Source: Clostridioides difficile (GTDB lineage: Bacteria; Bacillota; Clostridia; Peptostreptococcales; Peptostreptococcaceae). From it: a stretch of 64,000 bases of DNA. The DNA is taken from contig NZ_JRHN01000038.1 of assembly GCF_001299635.1 (NCBI RefSeq), forward strand, positions 186,001 to 250,000, read 5' to 3'. The notes below the pieces were generated by a model. It searched no databases. It was given only the letters and a program-made list of their open reading frames with translations, and was not told the origin of the DNA. This document shows positions 8,351 to 17,659 of this stretch, piece after piece. The translations under genes and the position numbers were made by a program. Every line of letters begins with the position of its first letter. Positions within the stretch are counted from its first letter, which is position 1.

Positions 8351-8671
8351 TTAGTGGCACCCTGAACACCCAGAGCATCCTCCTCCACCTTGATCTTTCA
8401 TATTTTCAGGAATAACTCTAAATCCAAATCCTGTATCTTCTATTGTTATATCTCCATACTGACTATATTCATCAGAGCTCATTACAAATTGTAATTCTCC
8501 AACTTCATAAGTTAAGTCATCTTCTTTTTTCTCATCTAAAGCTAATCCAAAAGAAGGACCTCCACAACCAACACCTGCAAAGTATACTCTTATATTATTA
8601 GGTTTATCTTGATTGTCTTTTAAGATACTTTTCAAAGTATCAATAGCTGTTTCTGGTAAAGTAATTTTCAT
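8351..8671 (-). CDS. HesB/IscA-like protein with C-terminal cysteine cluster
   Basis: A 106-residue protein. The start is ATG at 8671 with AAAGGGA 8-9 bases upstream; a TTG at 8689 is less well placed. The fold pattern is that of HesB/IscA A-type iron-sulfur scaffolds: VYFAGVGCGGPSFGLALDE, then FVMSSDEYSQYGDITI, then GFGFRVIP. The tail is GGGGCSGCSGCH. The C-terminal cluster recalls clostridial HesB-like proteins, some of which carry selenocysteine in this region; here all positions are ordinary cysteines. A role in Fe-S binding or redox chemistry is inferred from the family. It has its own terminator. Confidence 0.75.
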   Translation of the reverse strand: MKITLPETAIDTLKSILKDNQDKPNNIRVYFAGVGCGGPSFGLALDEKKEDDLTYEVGELQFVMSSDEYSQYGDITIEDTGFGFRVIPENMKDQGGGGCSGCSGCH

Positions 8672-8851
8672 TAAATCATTCCCTTTCAAATATTTTATTA
8701 AAACAATATCTATTATATACCCATATAAGGTACATAATCAATTAGTTTTTGCATATTTTACTAAAACTTCTGCCAAATATTACTTAAAGCTTTAAAATAT
8801 TTTATATGATATTTTATTTCCTTAAGTAAATACCCTATTGTATGCATAGTA

Positions 8852-8895
8852 AACAAATAAAAGTTTTGCTAAAAAATATAATTCTTTTATTTGTT
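8852..8895. repeat. 12-bp perfect inverted repeat
   Basis: AACAAATAAAAG (8852-8863) and CTTTTATTTGTT (8884-8895) flank a 20-base spacer. Neither side is followed by a T run, so it is not an obvious terminator. It lies upstream of the HesB-like gene and could be a binding site or an RNA structure. Confidence 0.5.
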
Positions 8896-8981
8896 GCCTT
8901 AATATTATAACACATTTGATAATGACCAATTCATATATGCAAAATTTATATATTTGAAAGCTTCTCTGTATACAACAAGAA

Positions 8982-9009
8982 AAGCACAATGGTACGTATC
9001 ATCGTGCTT
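8982..9009 (-). terminator. Terminator downstream of the VOC gene
   Basis: AAGCACGATG pairs with CATTGTGCTT around an 8-base loop (one mismatch), followed by TTTTCTTGTTG on the minus strand. Confidence 0.65.
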
Positions 9010-9058
9010 CTTCTTTCTTTTTATAATTTCCATTTGTAACTACTCAAAGATGTTGTGG

Positions 9059-9484
9059 CTATAACAATGCAAAATGGCTACTCTCAATAACTGATTTCAT
9101 CTGACATAAGCAAAAAGGATGTCCAGCTGGGTCAAACATAACTTTCCAATCATCAGAAAATTGCTCTTTTGCGATTGTCGCTCCACAATGAATTGCATAC
9201 TGAACTGCTTTTTCCAAATCATTAACAGCAAAATCCATATGAGCCATCTGCTGTTGAGCTTCGGGCTTTCCTGGCCATACAGGTTGTTTATACTCAGGAT
9301 TTCGTTGGAACGTTATACCAGGATATGTACCTTGATTTGTTCCTGGAGCACCAACACATGCAAATTCTTCATTATAAAATGGTATTTCCCACTTAAGTAA
9401 TGTTGCATAGAATTTTGCTAATTCATATGGGTCTTTACAATCCATTGTAAATGAATACATTTTTATTTTCAATTCATCATACAT
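9059..9484 (-). CDS. VOC (glyoxalase-like) family protein
   Basis: A 141-residue vicinal-oxygen-chelate protein with two beta-alpha-beta-beta-beta units. The first is MYSFTMDCKDPYELAKFYAT; the second starts HMDFAVNDLEKAVQYAIHCGA and ends VMFDPAGHPFCLCQ. This is the glyoxalase-like subgroup that often binds drugs or hydrophobic ligands rather than acting as true glyoxalase I. The start is ATG at 9484 with GGAGG 10 bases upstream. The substrate cannot be told from sequence. Confidence 0.8.
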   Translation of the reverse strand: MYDELKIKMYSFTMDCKDPYELAKFYATLLKWEIPFYNEEFACVGAPGTNQGTYPGITFQRNPEYKQPVWPGKPEAQQQMAHMDFAVNDLEKAVQYAIHCGATIAKEQFSDDWKVMFDPAGHPFCLCQMKSVIESSHFALL

Positions 9485-9614
9485 AACTTAATTACCTCCA
9501 ATAATCTAAATTCAAACATTGAGTTTGTAAGCTATTTTACGTGTCCTTATATTATGTACTAAGTATTTAGTTCTTGCAATATAAAAAAACTTATATTTTA
9601 ACATTTTATAATTA

Positions 9615-9742
9615 TTGAAACTGTTTAATAAATTCAGCAGGCTACATCGTATGTTTTGAAACTTCTTCAACACTTAAACCTAGTTTTAACAACCTTTTTA
9701 TGACACTTTCCACGCTCTCTGAAACTTCTAATTTATTGGTAA
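9615..9742 (-). pseudogene. Remnant of an Rpn/PD-(D/E)XK transposase-like protein C-terminus
   Basis: The minus-strand translation gives LEVSESVESVIKRLLKLGLS followed by VEEVSKHTM, then an in-frame stop and PAEFIKQFQ. The pattern 'LLKLGLSVEEVSKxT' is the characteristic tail of Rpn-family recombination-promoting nuclease/putative transposase proteins. There is no start codon, no ribosome binding site and an internal stop, so this is a decayed fragment. It sits directly behind the ABC transporter genes, a sign of past insertion or rearrangement. Confidence 0.5.
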
Positions 9743-9761
9743 TTCATATCCTAGCAACTCA

Positions 9762-10448
9762 TTATACAATTAAACCATCTAAAACTGTAATAGTACGGCT
9801 ACTACTTTTAGCTGCTTCTAATGAGTGGGTTACCATAATTATAGTTTGACCACTTTCTCTGTTTATTTTACTTAGTAAATTTATTATTTCTGTTCCTGTA
9901 TTGCTATCTAAATTTCCAGTAGGTTCATCAGCAAATAAAATTTCTGGCTTTCCTATTAAAGCCCTAGCTATAGCAACACGTTGTTGTTGACCACCAGATA
10001 ACTCTCGTGGTGTATGTTTACGTCTATCACATAAACCTACTATATCTAATATTTCATCTAATTGATTTTTATAATCTTTTAAATTCTTACCATCTAATAA
10101 TAAGGGAAGCATTATATTTTCTTCAACATTTAGATTTGGTATTAGATTATAAAATTGAAATACAAATCCTATATTTCTACGACGTATCATACTCATATTA
10201 TCATCATCAAAATGTGATATATCAGTTCCATTTATATACACTTTTCCATTAGTTGGAGTATCTAAGCCTCCTAAGATATATAAAAGAGTGCTTTTCCCAG
10301 AACCAGATTGACCCATAATAGAAACAAATTCACCTTTCATTACTTGCAAGGATATATCTTTTAGCACCCTAGTTGTTGCATTTCCAATTTTGAATTCTTT
10401 AATAATATTTTTAGCTTCTACAGCTAAACTCTTAAATATAGTTTTCAT
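9762..10448 (-). CDS. ABC transporter ATP-binding protein (LolD/MacB type)
   Basis: A 228-residue ATPase with Walker A GQSGSGKST, signature [15 protein letters not shown], Walker [14 protein letters not shown] and the H-loop histidine in IIMVTHSLEAA. The start is ATG at 10448, with GGAGG 5 bases upstream; the ATG at 10460 overlaps that site. It follows the FtsX-type permease by a short gap and should power it. Closest in layout to ATPases of peptide-resistance or lipoprotein-type (MacB/LolCDE) exporters. The substrate is unknown. Confidence 0.9.
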   Translation of the reverse strand: MKTIFKSLAVEAKNIIKEFKIGNATTRVLKDISLQVMKGEFVSIMGQSGSGKSTLLYILGGLDTPTNGKVYINGTDISHFDDDNMSMIRRRNIGFVFQFYNLIPNLNVEENIMLPLLLDGKNLKDYKNQLDEILDIVGLCDRRKHTPRELSGGQQQRVAIARALIGKPEILFADEPTGNLDSNTGTEIINLLSKINRESGQTIIMVTHSLEAAKSSSRTITVLDGLIV

Positions 10449-10462
10449 ATTAACCTCCATTA

Positions 10463-12940
10463 TTATTCAAATTTAATTTCTTCTACTAGATTCATTTTCT
10501 TACTTTTTACAATTGGGACTATTGAACCTATTAAAGTTACTACAATTCCCAATAATCCTACAATAATGAATGTTTTAAAATCCAATTCTGGTGACATTGA
10601 AATCTTTGGTCCTGCAACTATGAATATAGTTTGAATTTCCATTATAGATATTACAATTCCAATAATAGAACCGAGCAAACCTGAGGTAAAACCTTCAATC
10701 AATGTCATTTTTACATTTTGTTTATTGCTTTGCCCTACCGATTTATACATAGCTATAGAACGTCTTTTTTGAATATAATTAATTATTAGGTTATTGATAA
10801 TCCCAACTGTAGCAAGAATAAAAATGAAATAGGTCATTTTATTCATAGGAGATAAAAAACTATTTATAGTTTTTAAAGCATCATTATTAAATTCTTTAAC
10901 TGTACGGCTCCAGTTAGATGTATCTTTAAATAGGTCTCTTATCTGAATCATAACAGCATCTGGATTAACTGCTGTATATGTTAAAAGACCATAATTAGTT
11001 TCATCAAAATCGCTAACAGCATAATGTGATGGTATAACAGCTTCTACATCACTTGCACGAGATTTAAAACTACCTACTATACTATAAGAAAATTCATATT
11101 TATTATTAGATAAAGTTACTGTATCTCCTATAGATAAACCTAGTTTTTTTAAAGTATCTTCATTCAAAATAACAGAACGCTTATCTTCAAAAGATTCAAT
11201 TACTTGTTTTTTCATATCAGAATTTGTATAATTGATTGCAAGCATAGAACTATACAATTTTAAATTATCTGTGGCTTCTAGTCTTGAAAATGTTGTATTG
11301 TTACCACAAATCTTATTATTCATAACATAAATAGGTAAAATATTTTTAATTCCACTTATATGTCTAACATCTTCAATAAACTCTTCATCCATCTTTCCAT
11401 CTGCAAAACCTTGTAGTTCTGCATCACGAAATACATCACCTACATAAGTTTTGACAAAACTGCCAACAACACTTATTACAATCACTGCAGAAATACTTAT
11501 AAATAATAACGTAATATTCTGTGTAATATTTTTGTTATTTTTCATATTTCTAGCAGCTAATTTCCCCTCATTACCTAAAATCTTTTCATAAACAAACTCA
11601 AAAATTGTAGACATGGTATCAGTAAAAGGAGGTATTAACACAATAGTAGATACGATTAATCCCAGTAATGAAAATCCACCAGCTAAATACAGTGTATTTT
11701 CAGGTGATATTCTTGGTAGTAGAATAGACAAAATAAGTATAATAGTGCCTATAAAAAGTATATGACGATTTGAAACATTCTTTTCTTCTACAGTTCCTAA
11801 TACGACATTTTTAATAGGTAAATGACTAGCTTTTTTAACAGGTATATATGCACTAAATAAAGAAACAATTATTGCTACTATAACAGAGATAATCACCCCA
11901 AGAGGAGATATTACTGTTGGAATTGATATTCCTTGTTCAAGAGAATTTCCAAGTCCATGTAGCATAATATTTAAAACAACTATACCAATAGGAATAGCAA
12001 TCACTCCTCCAATACTTCCATATAGCAAACTTTCAAACATTAAAATATAAGTTACAGTTTTTTCATTAGCTCCAACACTTCTAAAAGTACCAATAAATGG
12101 AATGCGTTCTAGTGTAATCACTTTATAACTACTGTATATGATAAATATACTAAGAGTTAATGCGAAAAAGCTTATTAAGAAGAAAGGCATTGTTTTTTGT
12201 CTAGCATCTGCAACTATCTTACTTTCATTTATGGTACTTGATACCTTGTATTTTTCAGTTGGAAGTTCTTCAGACAATTTACTTACTAGACTTTCTGTCT
12301 TTTCTCCTTTTGATTCGATAAGAACTCTTGTATATCCATTTACTTTATTTAATATTTTAGATAGAGTTTCTTTAGGTAATAGTGCATTTACACCTCTTGT
12401 ATGTCTCAAAAATACTGTATCATATGAAGCAATATCACTAACTTCAAAAGTATAGGGCTTCCCATAGATTTGTAAAGTAATAGAATCACCTTTTTTTATT
12501 TTATATTTTGATGTAAAACTGTTGGGAAGAATAATCTTATCACCAGAAAAATCAGTAATACTATTCCCATTTTCCAATCGTGGTTTGTTGATTTTATTCA
12601 GTTGATTTAAGTCTGCTGATATAAGACTGAATGATTCATAATATCCATCCTTATGATAAATAGCAGAACTTTCTAATATCCCAGCCTTTGATTTTATAGA
12701 ATTTAGATTAGGAATATCTTCTAGACTAGTTAACATATCTGGATTTTTATTTTGGATAGATATAGTTGCACTACCAAACATACCTCTTGCCATCTTTCTC
12801 TGTGCACTTTCGTAAGATAATCCAATCGAGAACGAAACAAAAAGTAAAACTGTCGATAAAACTATGGACAATAACATAACTGTTGTCCTAATTTTTCTTT
12901 CTCTAACATTTGTTAAAATATACTTTAATATAATCTTCAA
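10463..12940 (-). CDS. ABC transporter permease, FtsX family (two FtsX units)
   Basis: An 825-residue permease. An N-terminal membrane helix (about 18-40) precedes an extracytoplasmic domain. A first FtsX block (about 250-375) contains ITLERIPFIGTFRSVGANEK. A second half has another helix (about 470-495), a second extracytoplasmic domain, and a C-terminal FtsX block starting with IQKRRSIAMYKSVGQSNKQN. This double-FtsX design suits mechanotransmission or peptide/lipid export. The start is TTG at 12940, with AGGTG upstream. It forms an operon with the ATPase at 9762-10448. Confidence 0.88.
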   Translation of the reverse strand: MKIILKYILTNVRERKIRTTVMLLSIVLSTVLLFVSFSIGLSYESAQRKMARGMFGSATISIQNKNPDMLTSLEDIPNLNSIKSKAGILESSAIYHKDGYYESFSLISADLNQLNKINKPRLENGNSITDFSGDKIILPNSFTSKYKIKKGDSITLQIYGKPYTFEVSDIASYDTVFLRHTRGVNALLPKETLSKILNKVNGYTRVLIESKGEKTESLVSKLSEELPTEKYKVSSTINESKIVADARQKTMPFFLISFFALTLSIFIIYSSYKVITLERIPFIGTFRSVGANEKTVTYILMFESLLYGSIGGVIAIPIGIVVLNIMLHGLGNSLEQGISIPTVISPLGVIISVIVAIIVSLFSAYIPVKKASHLPIKNVVLGTVEEKNVSNRHILFIGTIILILSILLPRISPENTLYLAGGFSLLGLIVSTIVLIPPFTDTMSTIFEFVYEKILGNEGKLAARNMKNNKNITQNITLLFISISAVIVISVVGSFVKTYVGDVFRDAELQGFADGKMDEEFIEDVRHISGIKNILPIYVMNNKICGNNTTFSRLEATDNLKLYSSMLAINYTNSDMKKQVIESFEDKRSVILNEDTLKKLGLSIGDTVTLSNNKYEFSYSIVGSFKSRASDVEAVIPSHYAVSDFDETNYGLLTYTAVNPDAVMIQIRDLFKDTSNWSRTVKEFNNDALKTINSFLSPMNKMTYFIFILATVGIINNLIINYIQKRRSIAMYKSVGQSNKQNVKMTLIEGFTSGLLGSIIGIVISIMEIQTIFIVAGPKISMSPELDFKTFIIVGLLGIVVTLIGSIVPIVKSKKMNLVEEIKFE

Positions 12941-13056
12941 ATTTACACCTACTTCCTTAATTAAATTTAACCTAGACTTAGATTTAATCCAATCTATGTA
13001 GAATCTCTAATACAACTTTTTATTCTGTTTTCAACTAAACAAAATCCTAAATAAAA

Positions 13057-13100
13057 AAGATTGATAAACTATTATATAAACATAATAATCTACCAATCTT
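13057..13100 (-). terminator. Terminator downstream of the histidine kinase gene
   Basis: AAGATTG pairs with CAATCTT with further imperfect inner pairing, followed by TTTTTTATTT on the minus strand. It separates the kinase (13131-14537) from the permease downstream. Confidence 0.65.
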
Positions 13101-13130
13101 AATATATTTTTTAATTAACCTTAATTAACC

Positions 13131-14537
13131 TTAATTAAGTGGAAAGCAGATATGAAATGAACTGCCTAGACCCAATTCACTTTCAATAGATATATCTCCT
13201 TTATGAATTTCAATGATTTGCTTTGTTATTGCTAATCCTAAGCCAGTTCCATTTTTTCTTTGCTTTTGCGTGGTTCCTCTATAATAACGATTAAATAAAT
13301 TTGACACTTCTTCTCTTGTAATCCCTTTTCCATTATCTGAAATAGTAATTTCAATTTGTTCATTCAACGCTATATTCACAACAACTTTGGTATCCTTATT
13401 TCCATATGTAAAAGCATTAATGATAAGATTACTAAAAGCACGTTTTAATAGTGTATAATCAAAACTAAAGTTAATAATGTCTGTATCATTTTTAAATTCA
13501 ATTATATTTAACTCATACTCTGGGTAGTTTAAAATATCAATGGCCAATTCCTTCAAAAACCTTACTAAATCATCATTTTTCTTATTTAAAGGAATAGTTC
13601 CATTTTGTAATTGATAGGTTAACTTTAAATCGCTTATAAGTTTATTTGTATATTCTATATTTTTTAACATGATTGAAGCGTATTTATGTATCTTTTCGGA
13701 TGAATGAGTAATACTGTTATCTGCAAGGAGTTCTGCGTATCCTTTTATTGGTGAAAGTGGAGTTTTTAAATCATGGGTTATATTTGAAATCCATTCTTCT
13801 CGCATAATATCAGTTTTCTTTTGTATCTCGTCACTTTTATGAATTTCTTCACTCAGAAGATTTAAACTATTATAAACATCAGCAAAAACTCCTTTAATCT
13901 TAATTGGTAGATAGCTTCTTTTTGAAACATCACTAACAGCAATTGTAATATTGGAAATACACTTTGTTACCCAGTAACTATAAATGACTCCAAAAATCAA
14001 AATTATTAAAAATATAATTACTATAATTGAAAATATAATTGACTTTCCACCTATAAATTTATTACCATCAAAAAACATATTTACTTTAGATATATTTAAT
14101 GGAAAATGTATAATATAAATAAAATCATTTTTGTTATTTGTAATAGTATTAAAGTATGTAGTGCCATCACTAGAATTATTTTGCTCAACTAATGCTAACA
14201 ATTCAGAATTAGAATAGTAATTTTTATGGTCTTTGGGTTCCGAAAATCCATAAACTATATTTCCATTAGAATCTAAAATTTGCAACCACAATTTGTTTTC
14301 TTGAAGTTTTTCTAAACCATATTCTTTTATTTGTGGTTTATTATCTATAAACATTATTTGTTCATTAAAATCTTCAGTAAATTTTTTAGCCCAATCACTA
14401 TGTACATACTTCCCATTTGGCTGTTGAATAGTAATAAGGGATAAGAAAATGCCTATTACAATAAAAATTAAACAAAGAAAAATTACGAAAAAAATAAGGT
14501 ATGAATGGAGTATTGTCTTGTAACTAGGTTTACGCAT
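13131..14537 (-). CDS. Sensor histidine kinase without adjacent response regulator
   Basis: A 468-residue membrane kinase. Transmembrane helix about 12-38, extracytoplasmic domain about 40-160, second helix about 168-190, and a HAMP-like linker. The dimerisation/phosphoacceptor box is WISNITHDLKTPLSPIKGYA, and the HATPase domain has an N box (LIINAFTYGN), G1 (DNGKGI) and G2 (NGTGLGLAI). It should autophosphorylate on the H-box histidine in response to an envelope signal. No response regulator lies beside it, which is unusual because partners are normally adjacent. It is upstream of the ABC pair at 9762-12940 and separated from it by a terminator; control of that transporter is inference. Confidence 0.9.
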   Translation of the reverse strand: MRKPSYKTILHSYLIFFVIFLCLIFIVIGIFLSLITIQQPNGKYVHSDWAKKFTEDFNEQIMFIDNKPQIKEYGLEKLQENKLWLQILDSNGNIVYGFSEPKDHKNYYSNSELLALVEQNNSSDGTTYFNTITNNKNDFIYIIHFPLNISKVNMFFDGNKFIGGKSIIFSIIVIIFLIILIFGVIYSYWVTKCISNITIAVSDVSKRSYLPIKIKGVFADVYNSLNLLSEEIHKSDEIQKKTDIMREEWISNITHDLKTPLSPIKGYAELLADNSITHSSEKIHKYASIMLKNIEYTNKLISDLKLTYQLQNGTIPLNKKNDDLVRFLKELAIDILNYPEYELNIIEFKNDTDIINFSFDYTLLKRAFSNLIINAFTYGNKDTKVVVNIALNEQIEITISDNGKGITREEVSNLFNRYYRGTTQKQRKNGTGLGLAITKQIIEIHKGDISIESELGLGSSFHICFPLN

Positions 14538-14927
14538 TTAATCAACTCTTTTCTTAAGCTTGTATTTTGATTTAAAAATATAACTATCTATATAAATTAT
14601 ATTTATATTACTTTATGTTATCAAGATAGTTATTGTCTTCAATAAATTTAAATAAAAGTATCTCAGCATATTAAACAATATAAAGAAATTCTTCATATAA
14701 CTATCTTTATAGGGGATACTTTATAAAAGAACTAAAAAATTATAACATATAAAACTTTCATAGATAAATAACAATATTAGTAAAAATATTAAAACACTAT
14801 ATAAAATTCACAAATATTAAGAATAATGAAACACTTGAAATTACTTATATCAAGAAAAATTTATATAATATAAATTGGTCAAATATGTTATAATATTAAA
14901 TTGTGACAAGTTCATGGAGGTGTTTAT
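14538..14927. other. 390-base intergenic region between divergent genes
   Basis: No gene seen. In particular there is no trace of a receiver domain or winged-helix C-terminus that would mark a lost response regulator. The sequence is AT-rich and must hold the promoters of the kinase and of the yitT-like gene. Confidence 0.55.
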
Positions 14928-15788
14928 ATGAAAAAACAAAAGTCGCCAATTTTACTTGAGATGTTTGGTCTATTTTTTGGTTGTATATCAATGAGTATTG
15001 GTATAAATATGTTTTTAAAACCACATACAATTGCTCCAGGTGGGCTTAGTGGTCTATCATTAGTATTAAACAAAGTTACAGGACTTCCAGTATCAGCCAT
15101 CATGTTAATTATAGGTATACCATTAGTAATACTTGCTTTTAGAATTATGGGAACAAAAAATTCATTAAAAACGTTATTTGGTACAATCGTGTTTTCTGCT
15201 ATAGTCCAATTAACAGACCCATTATCAAAATTAAGATTTACTGATGACTTACTATTATCTGCTATTGCAGGTGGAATATTAGTTGGTATTGGTTTAGGAA
15301 TAATGTTTAAGTCAGATGCTTCTACTGGGGGAACAGATTTAATTGCACTCATACTTAGTAAAAAATTCCCAGGAATAAAAGCTACAAAATTCATGTCATG
15401 TTTAGATGGAATGGTTGTTATATCTTCTGGTATAGTAAATCGTAGTTTAGAAACTGCTCTTTACTCTGGTATAGCACTTTGTATATTAATAAAAATAGCA
15501 GACATGATAATAGAAGGATTTGACCATTCAAAAGCATTTTTTATTATTTCTGATGAGCCAGAAAATTTAAGAAAAGCTATAACTGAAGAACTTGATAGAG
15601 GTCTTACTATTCTAGATGGTAAGGGTGGATATACTAGAGAAAATAAAGAGGTCTTATTAGTTGTAGTTTCTAAAAAACAAGAGCTTTATCTAAAGAGATT
15701 GGTTAAAAGAACTGACCCTACTGCATTTGTTATAGTTACAGATGTACATGAAGTTCTTGGAGAAGGGTTTAAAAAATTAGAAAATTAA
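14928..15788 (+). CDS. YitT family membrane protein (DUF161 + DUF2179)
   Basis: A 286-residue protein with five to six hydrophobic segments in the first ~190 residues, including GCISMSIGINMFLKPHTIAP and the glycine-rich GGILVGIGLGIMFKSDASTG. A cytoplasmic C-terminal domain follows (about 205-285, GLTILDGKGGYTRENKEVLL to the end), matching DUF2179. This is the YitT/YvjA family of Firmicutes, of unproven transport function. The start is ATG at 14928 with GGAGGTG 5-6 bases upstream. It is monocistronic, with a terminator at 15838. Confidence 0.88.
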   Translation: MKKQKSPILLEMFGLFFGCISMSIGINMFLKPHTIAPGGLSGLSLVLNKVTGLPVSAIMLIIGIPLVILAFRIMGTKNSLKTLFGTIVFSAIVQLTDPLSKLRFTDDLLLSAIAGGILVGIGLGIMFKSDASTGGTDLIALILSKKFPGIKATKFMSCLDGMVVISSGIVNRSLETALYSGIALCILIKIADMIIEGFDHSKAFFIISDEPENLRKAITEELDRGLTILDGKGGYTRENKEVLLVVVSKKQELYLKRLVKRTDPTAFVIVTDVHEVLGEGFKKLEN

Positions 15789-15837
15789 TTATAAAGTTAA
15801 TACTTTAATTAATTTTGCTTAATAAGAATTTTATATA

Positions 15838-15872
15838 AAAGGGCATGAGTCTGAAAGTCTCATGTCCTTTTT
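15838..15872 (+). terminator. Terminator downstream of the yitT-like gene
   Basis: AAAGGGCATGAG pairs with CTCATGTCCTTT (one G-U), followed by TTTTTGTTT. Confidence 0.8.
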
Positions 15873-15909
15873 GTTTAAACTTTATTAGTATATTAAATAC
15901 TTATATCTA

Positions 15910-16464
15910 TTATTTTCTCAATTCATATTGATAACAAGGAACATTTTTTACAATACTACCAGCATGAATTTTCTTAATATGTTTTCCCATACATTTAAAT
16001 CCTAGCAAATCTAATGATTTTGTAGAATTCTGATTTTCTTCATATGTTATAGCAATGATTTTATTTAAGTTTAATTCTCTAAACCCATACTGTATTACTC
16101 TTTTAGTTATCTCAGTAGCAAAATCATGTCCCCAATAGTTTGGGTTGATACATATACCTATTTCTGCTTCCAATGCTTTGGGATTTATATTATTAAACCC
16201 CATATTTCCAATAACTTTATTGTCTTTTTTATATACTATAGCAAAATGACCAATCTTTCCTTTTTTATAAGGATTTAGAAAAAAAGATTTTATAAACTTT
16301 CTTGTATCTTCTAAAGATTTGTGTTCACTAAATGGTAAATGCTTTACTACTACTTTATTTTTATAACAATCAAAAAAATCTTCAACATCCTCTAAGGATG
16401 CAGGTCTTAGTATACAGTTTCTAGTTTCTAAGGTTTTCATTTGAGGATATCCAGAATCAGACAT
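15910..16464 (-). CDS. GNAT family N-acetyltransferase (RimJ/RimL-like)
   Basis: A 184-residue acetyltransferase. The start is ATG at 16464 with AAGGGGG 8 bases upstream; the ATG at 16506 would add an unlikely leader. Features include ETRNCILRPASLEDVEDFF at the N-terminus, the strand with HFAIVYKKDNKVIGNMGFN, the acetyl-CoA loop region around NPNYWGHDFATEITKRVIQY, and the terminal LNKIIAITYEENQNSTKSLD. It resembles ribosomal-protein-serine/alanine acetyltransferases, a broad group; the true acceptor is unknown. Confidence 0.85.
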   Translation of the reverse strand: MSDSGYPQMKTLETRNCILRPASLEDVEDFFDCYKNKVVVKHLPFSEHKSLEDTRKFIKSFFLNPYKKGKIGHFAIVYKKDNKVIGNMGFNNINPKALEAEIGICINPNYWGHDFATEITKRVIQYGFRELNLNKIIAITYEENQNSTKSLDLLGFKCMGKHIKKIHAGSIVKNVPCYQYELRK

Positions 16465-16653
16465 TTCTAATCCCCCTTTATACATTAATCTAAATATACT
16501 GTTCATATTTAAAATACGATATTAATTATATAAATGTTCTCAAATTAACCTTATTTCTATTTTTAATAAAAACTAGCTTATTATATGAATCTTTCAAACG
16601 TACAAACTTGTATCCACTTTGTATATCAACACACTTGTTATATACATTCTAAA

Positions 16654-17541
16654 TTACATATTATTTGAAATCATACTTAAAAATTCTTTCGTTGCTAAAG
16701 ACAAGGAGATATCCTTTAAGTGACAGTACCCTATACTTCTCTTAGGTATTGGCTCTTTTATATCCAATTTAAATAATTTTTCGCTTTCCAAATAATCTAT
16801 ACTGAATTCTTCTATAACACAAGATACGCCAAGATTTATGTACGCAAATTCTAAAAGTAATTCATGAGAACCCAATTCTATATCTGGGTTTAGTTTTATA
16901 CCTTTTGATAAAAAATATTCATTTACATACAACCTTGAATTTGCTTTATTTTCCAACATTATCAAAGGCAATGTATTTAATTCTTCTAAGGATATTTTTT
17001 TACCTTTATATTCTATGTAATCATCTGCACATACAAATATATCATGTATTTCAATACACTCAACAATATTTAGTGAATCATCTTCTATTGGCATATTTAT
17101 AATTGCTATATCTATATTTCCATCTTTAAGTAAGGATATAAGTTCTCTACTCGTTCTATTTATTGTAGATACATGTATATGTGGATACTTCTTATGAAAG
17201 ATTTCTAAATACTTTAATAAGAAAAAACGTGCAGCAGTATCTCCTACTCCTATTTTTAAAGAACCATATTCTAATTTTTTAAATTTATTTATTCTATCTT
17301 CTCCAGATGCTATTAGCTTTAATGCAGTAGTTACATGTTCACTTAAAATCTTTCCCTCTGGTGTTAATTTTACACCTTTATTATTTCTATAAAACAGTAT
17401 AGTGTCCAATTGTTCTTCTAATTGTTTTATTGACTGGCTTACAGCTGGCTGTGACATAAATAATTCTTTGGCAGCAAGAGAAAAACTCTTATTACTTGCA
17501 ACTGCATTAAAAATCCTATATAGTTCAAGTTTTATATTCAT
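16654..17541 (-). CDS. LysR-type transcriptional regulator
   Basis: A 295-residue LysR regulator. The N-terminal winged helix-turn-helix (about 1-60) contains SFSLAAKELFMSQPAVSQSI. A periplasmic-binding-protein-like effector domain follows (about 88-290). The ATG start has AAGGAG 9 bases upstream. It is divergent from the CofE-like gene at 17660 with 118 bases between starts, the usual arrangement when a LysR protein controls its neighbour. The effector is unknown. Confidence 0.9.
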   Translation of the reverse strand: MNIKLELYRIFNAVASNKSFSLAAKELFMSQPAVSQSIKQLEEQLDTILFYRNNKGVKLTPEGKILSEHVTTALKLIASGEDRINKFKKLEYGSLKIGVGDTAARFFLLKYLEIFHKKYPHIHVSTINRTSRELISLLKDGNIDIAIINMPIEDDSLNIVECIEIHDIFVCADDYIEYKGKKISLEELNTLPLIMLENKANSRLYVNEYFLSKGIKLNPDIELGSHELLLEFAYINLGVSCVIEEFSIDYLESEKLFKLDIKEPIPKRSIGYCHLKDISLSLATKEFLSMISNNM

Positions 17542-17659
17542 ATATAATTACTCCTTATGTCAAATATTAGTATTATTTATTTTACTTATAATCATATTTG
17601 AATTATAATATACATGGTACTAATATGACAATATTAATTCTTTAGGAGGATTTTGAATA

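Larger units (their letters stand above)
8672..9058. other. 387-base intergenic region
   Basis: No supported gene. It contains a 12-bp perfect inverted repeat at 8852-8895 and a terminator at 8982-9009. The rest is AT-rich sequence expected to hold the promoter for the HesB-like gene. Confidence 0.6.

Noticed and set aside
13111-13138. Three tandem TTAATTAACC-like units, considered as a CRISPR or regulatory array
   Set aside because: Only three direct 10-base units without spacers, in AT-rich DNA at the end of a kinase gene; simple sequence is sufficient.
14538-14650. A short minus-strand frame ending KYKLKKRVD before the kinase start, considered as a response-regulator C-terminus
   Set aside because: Upstream codons in that frame are low-complexity and show no winged-helix pattern; the resemblance is limited to a few residues.
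14924-15394. 156-codon open frame on the minus strand
   Set aside because: It lies entirely opposite the well-supported yitT-like gene, has no ribosome binding site and its product resembles no protein.
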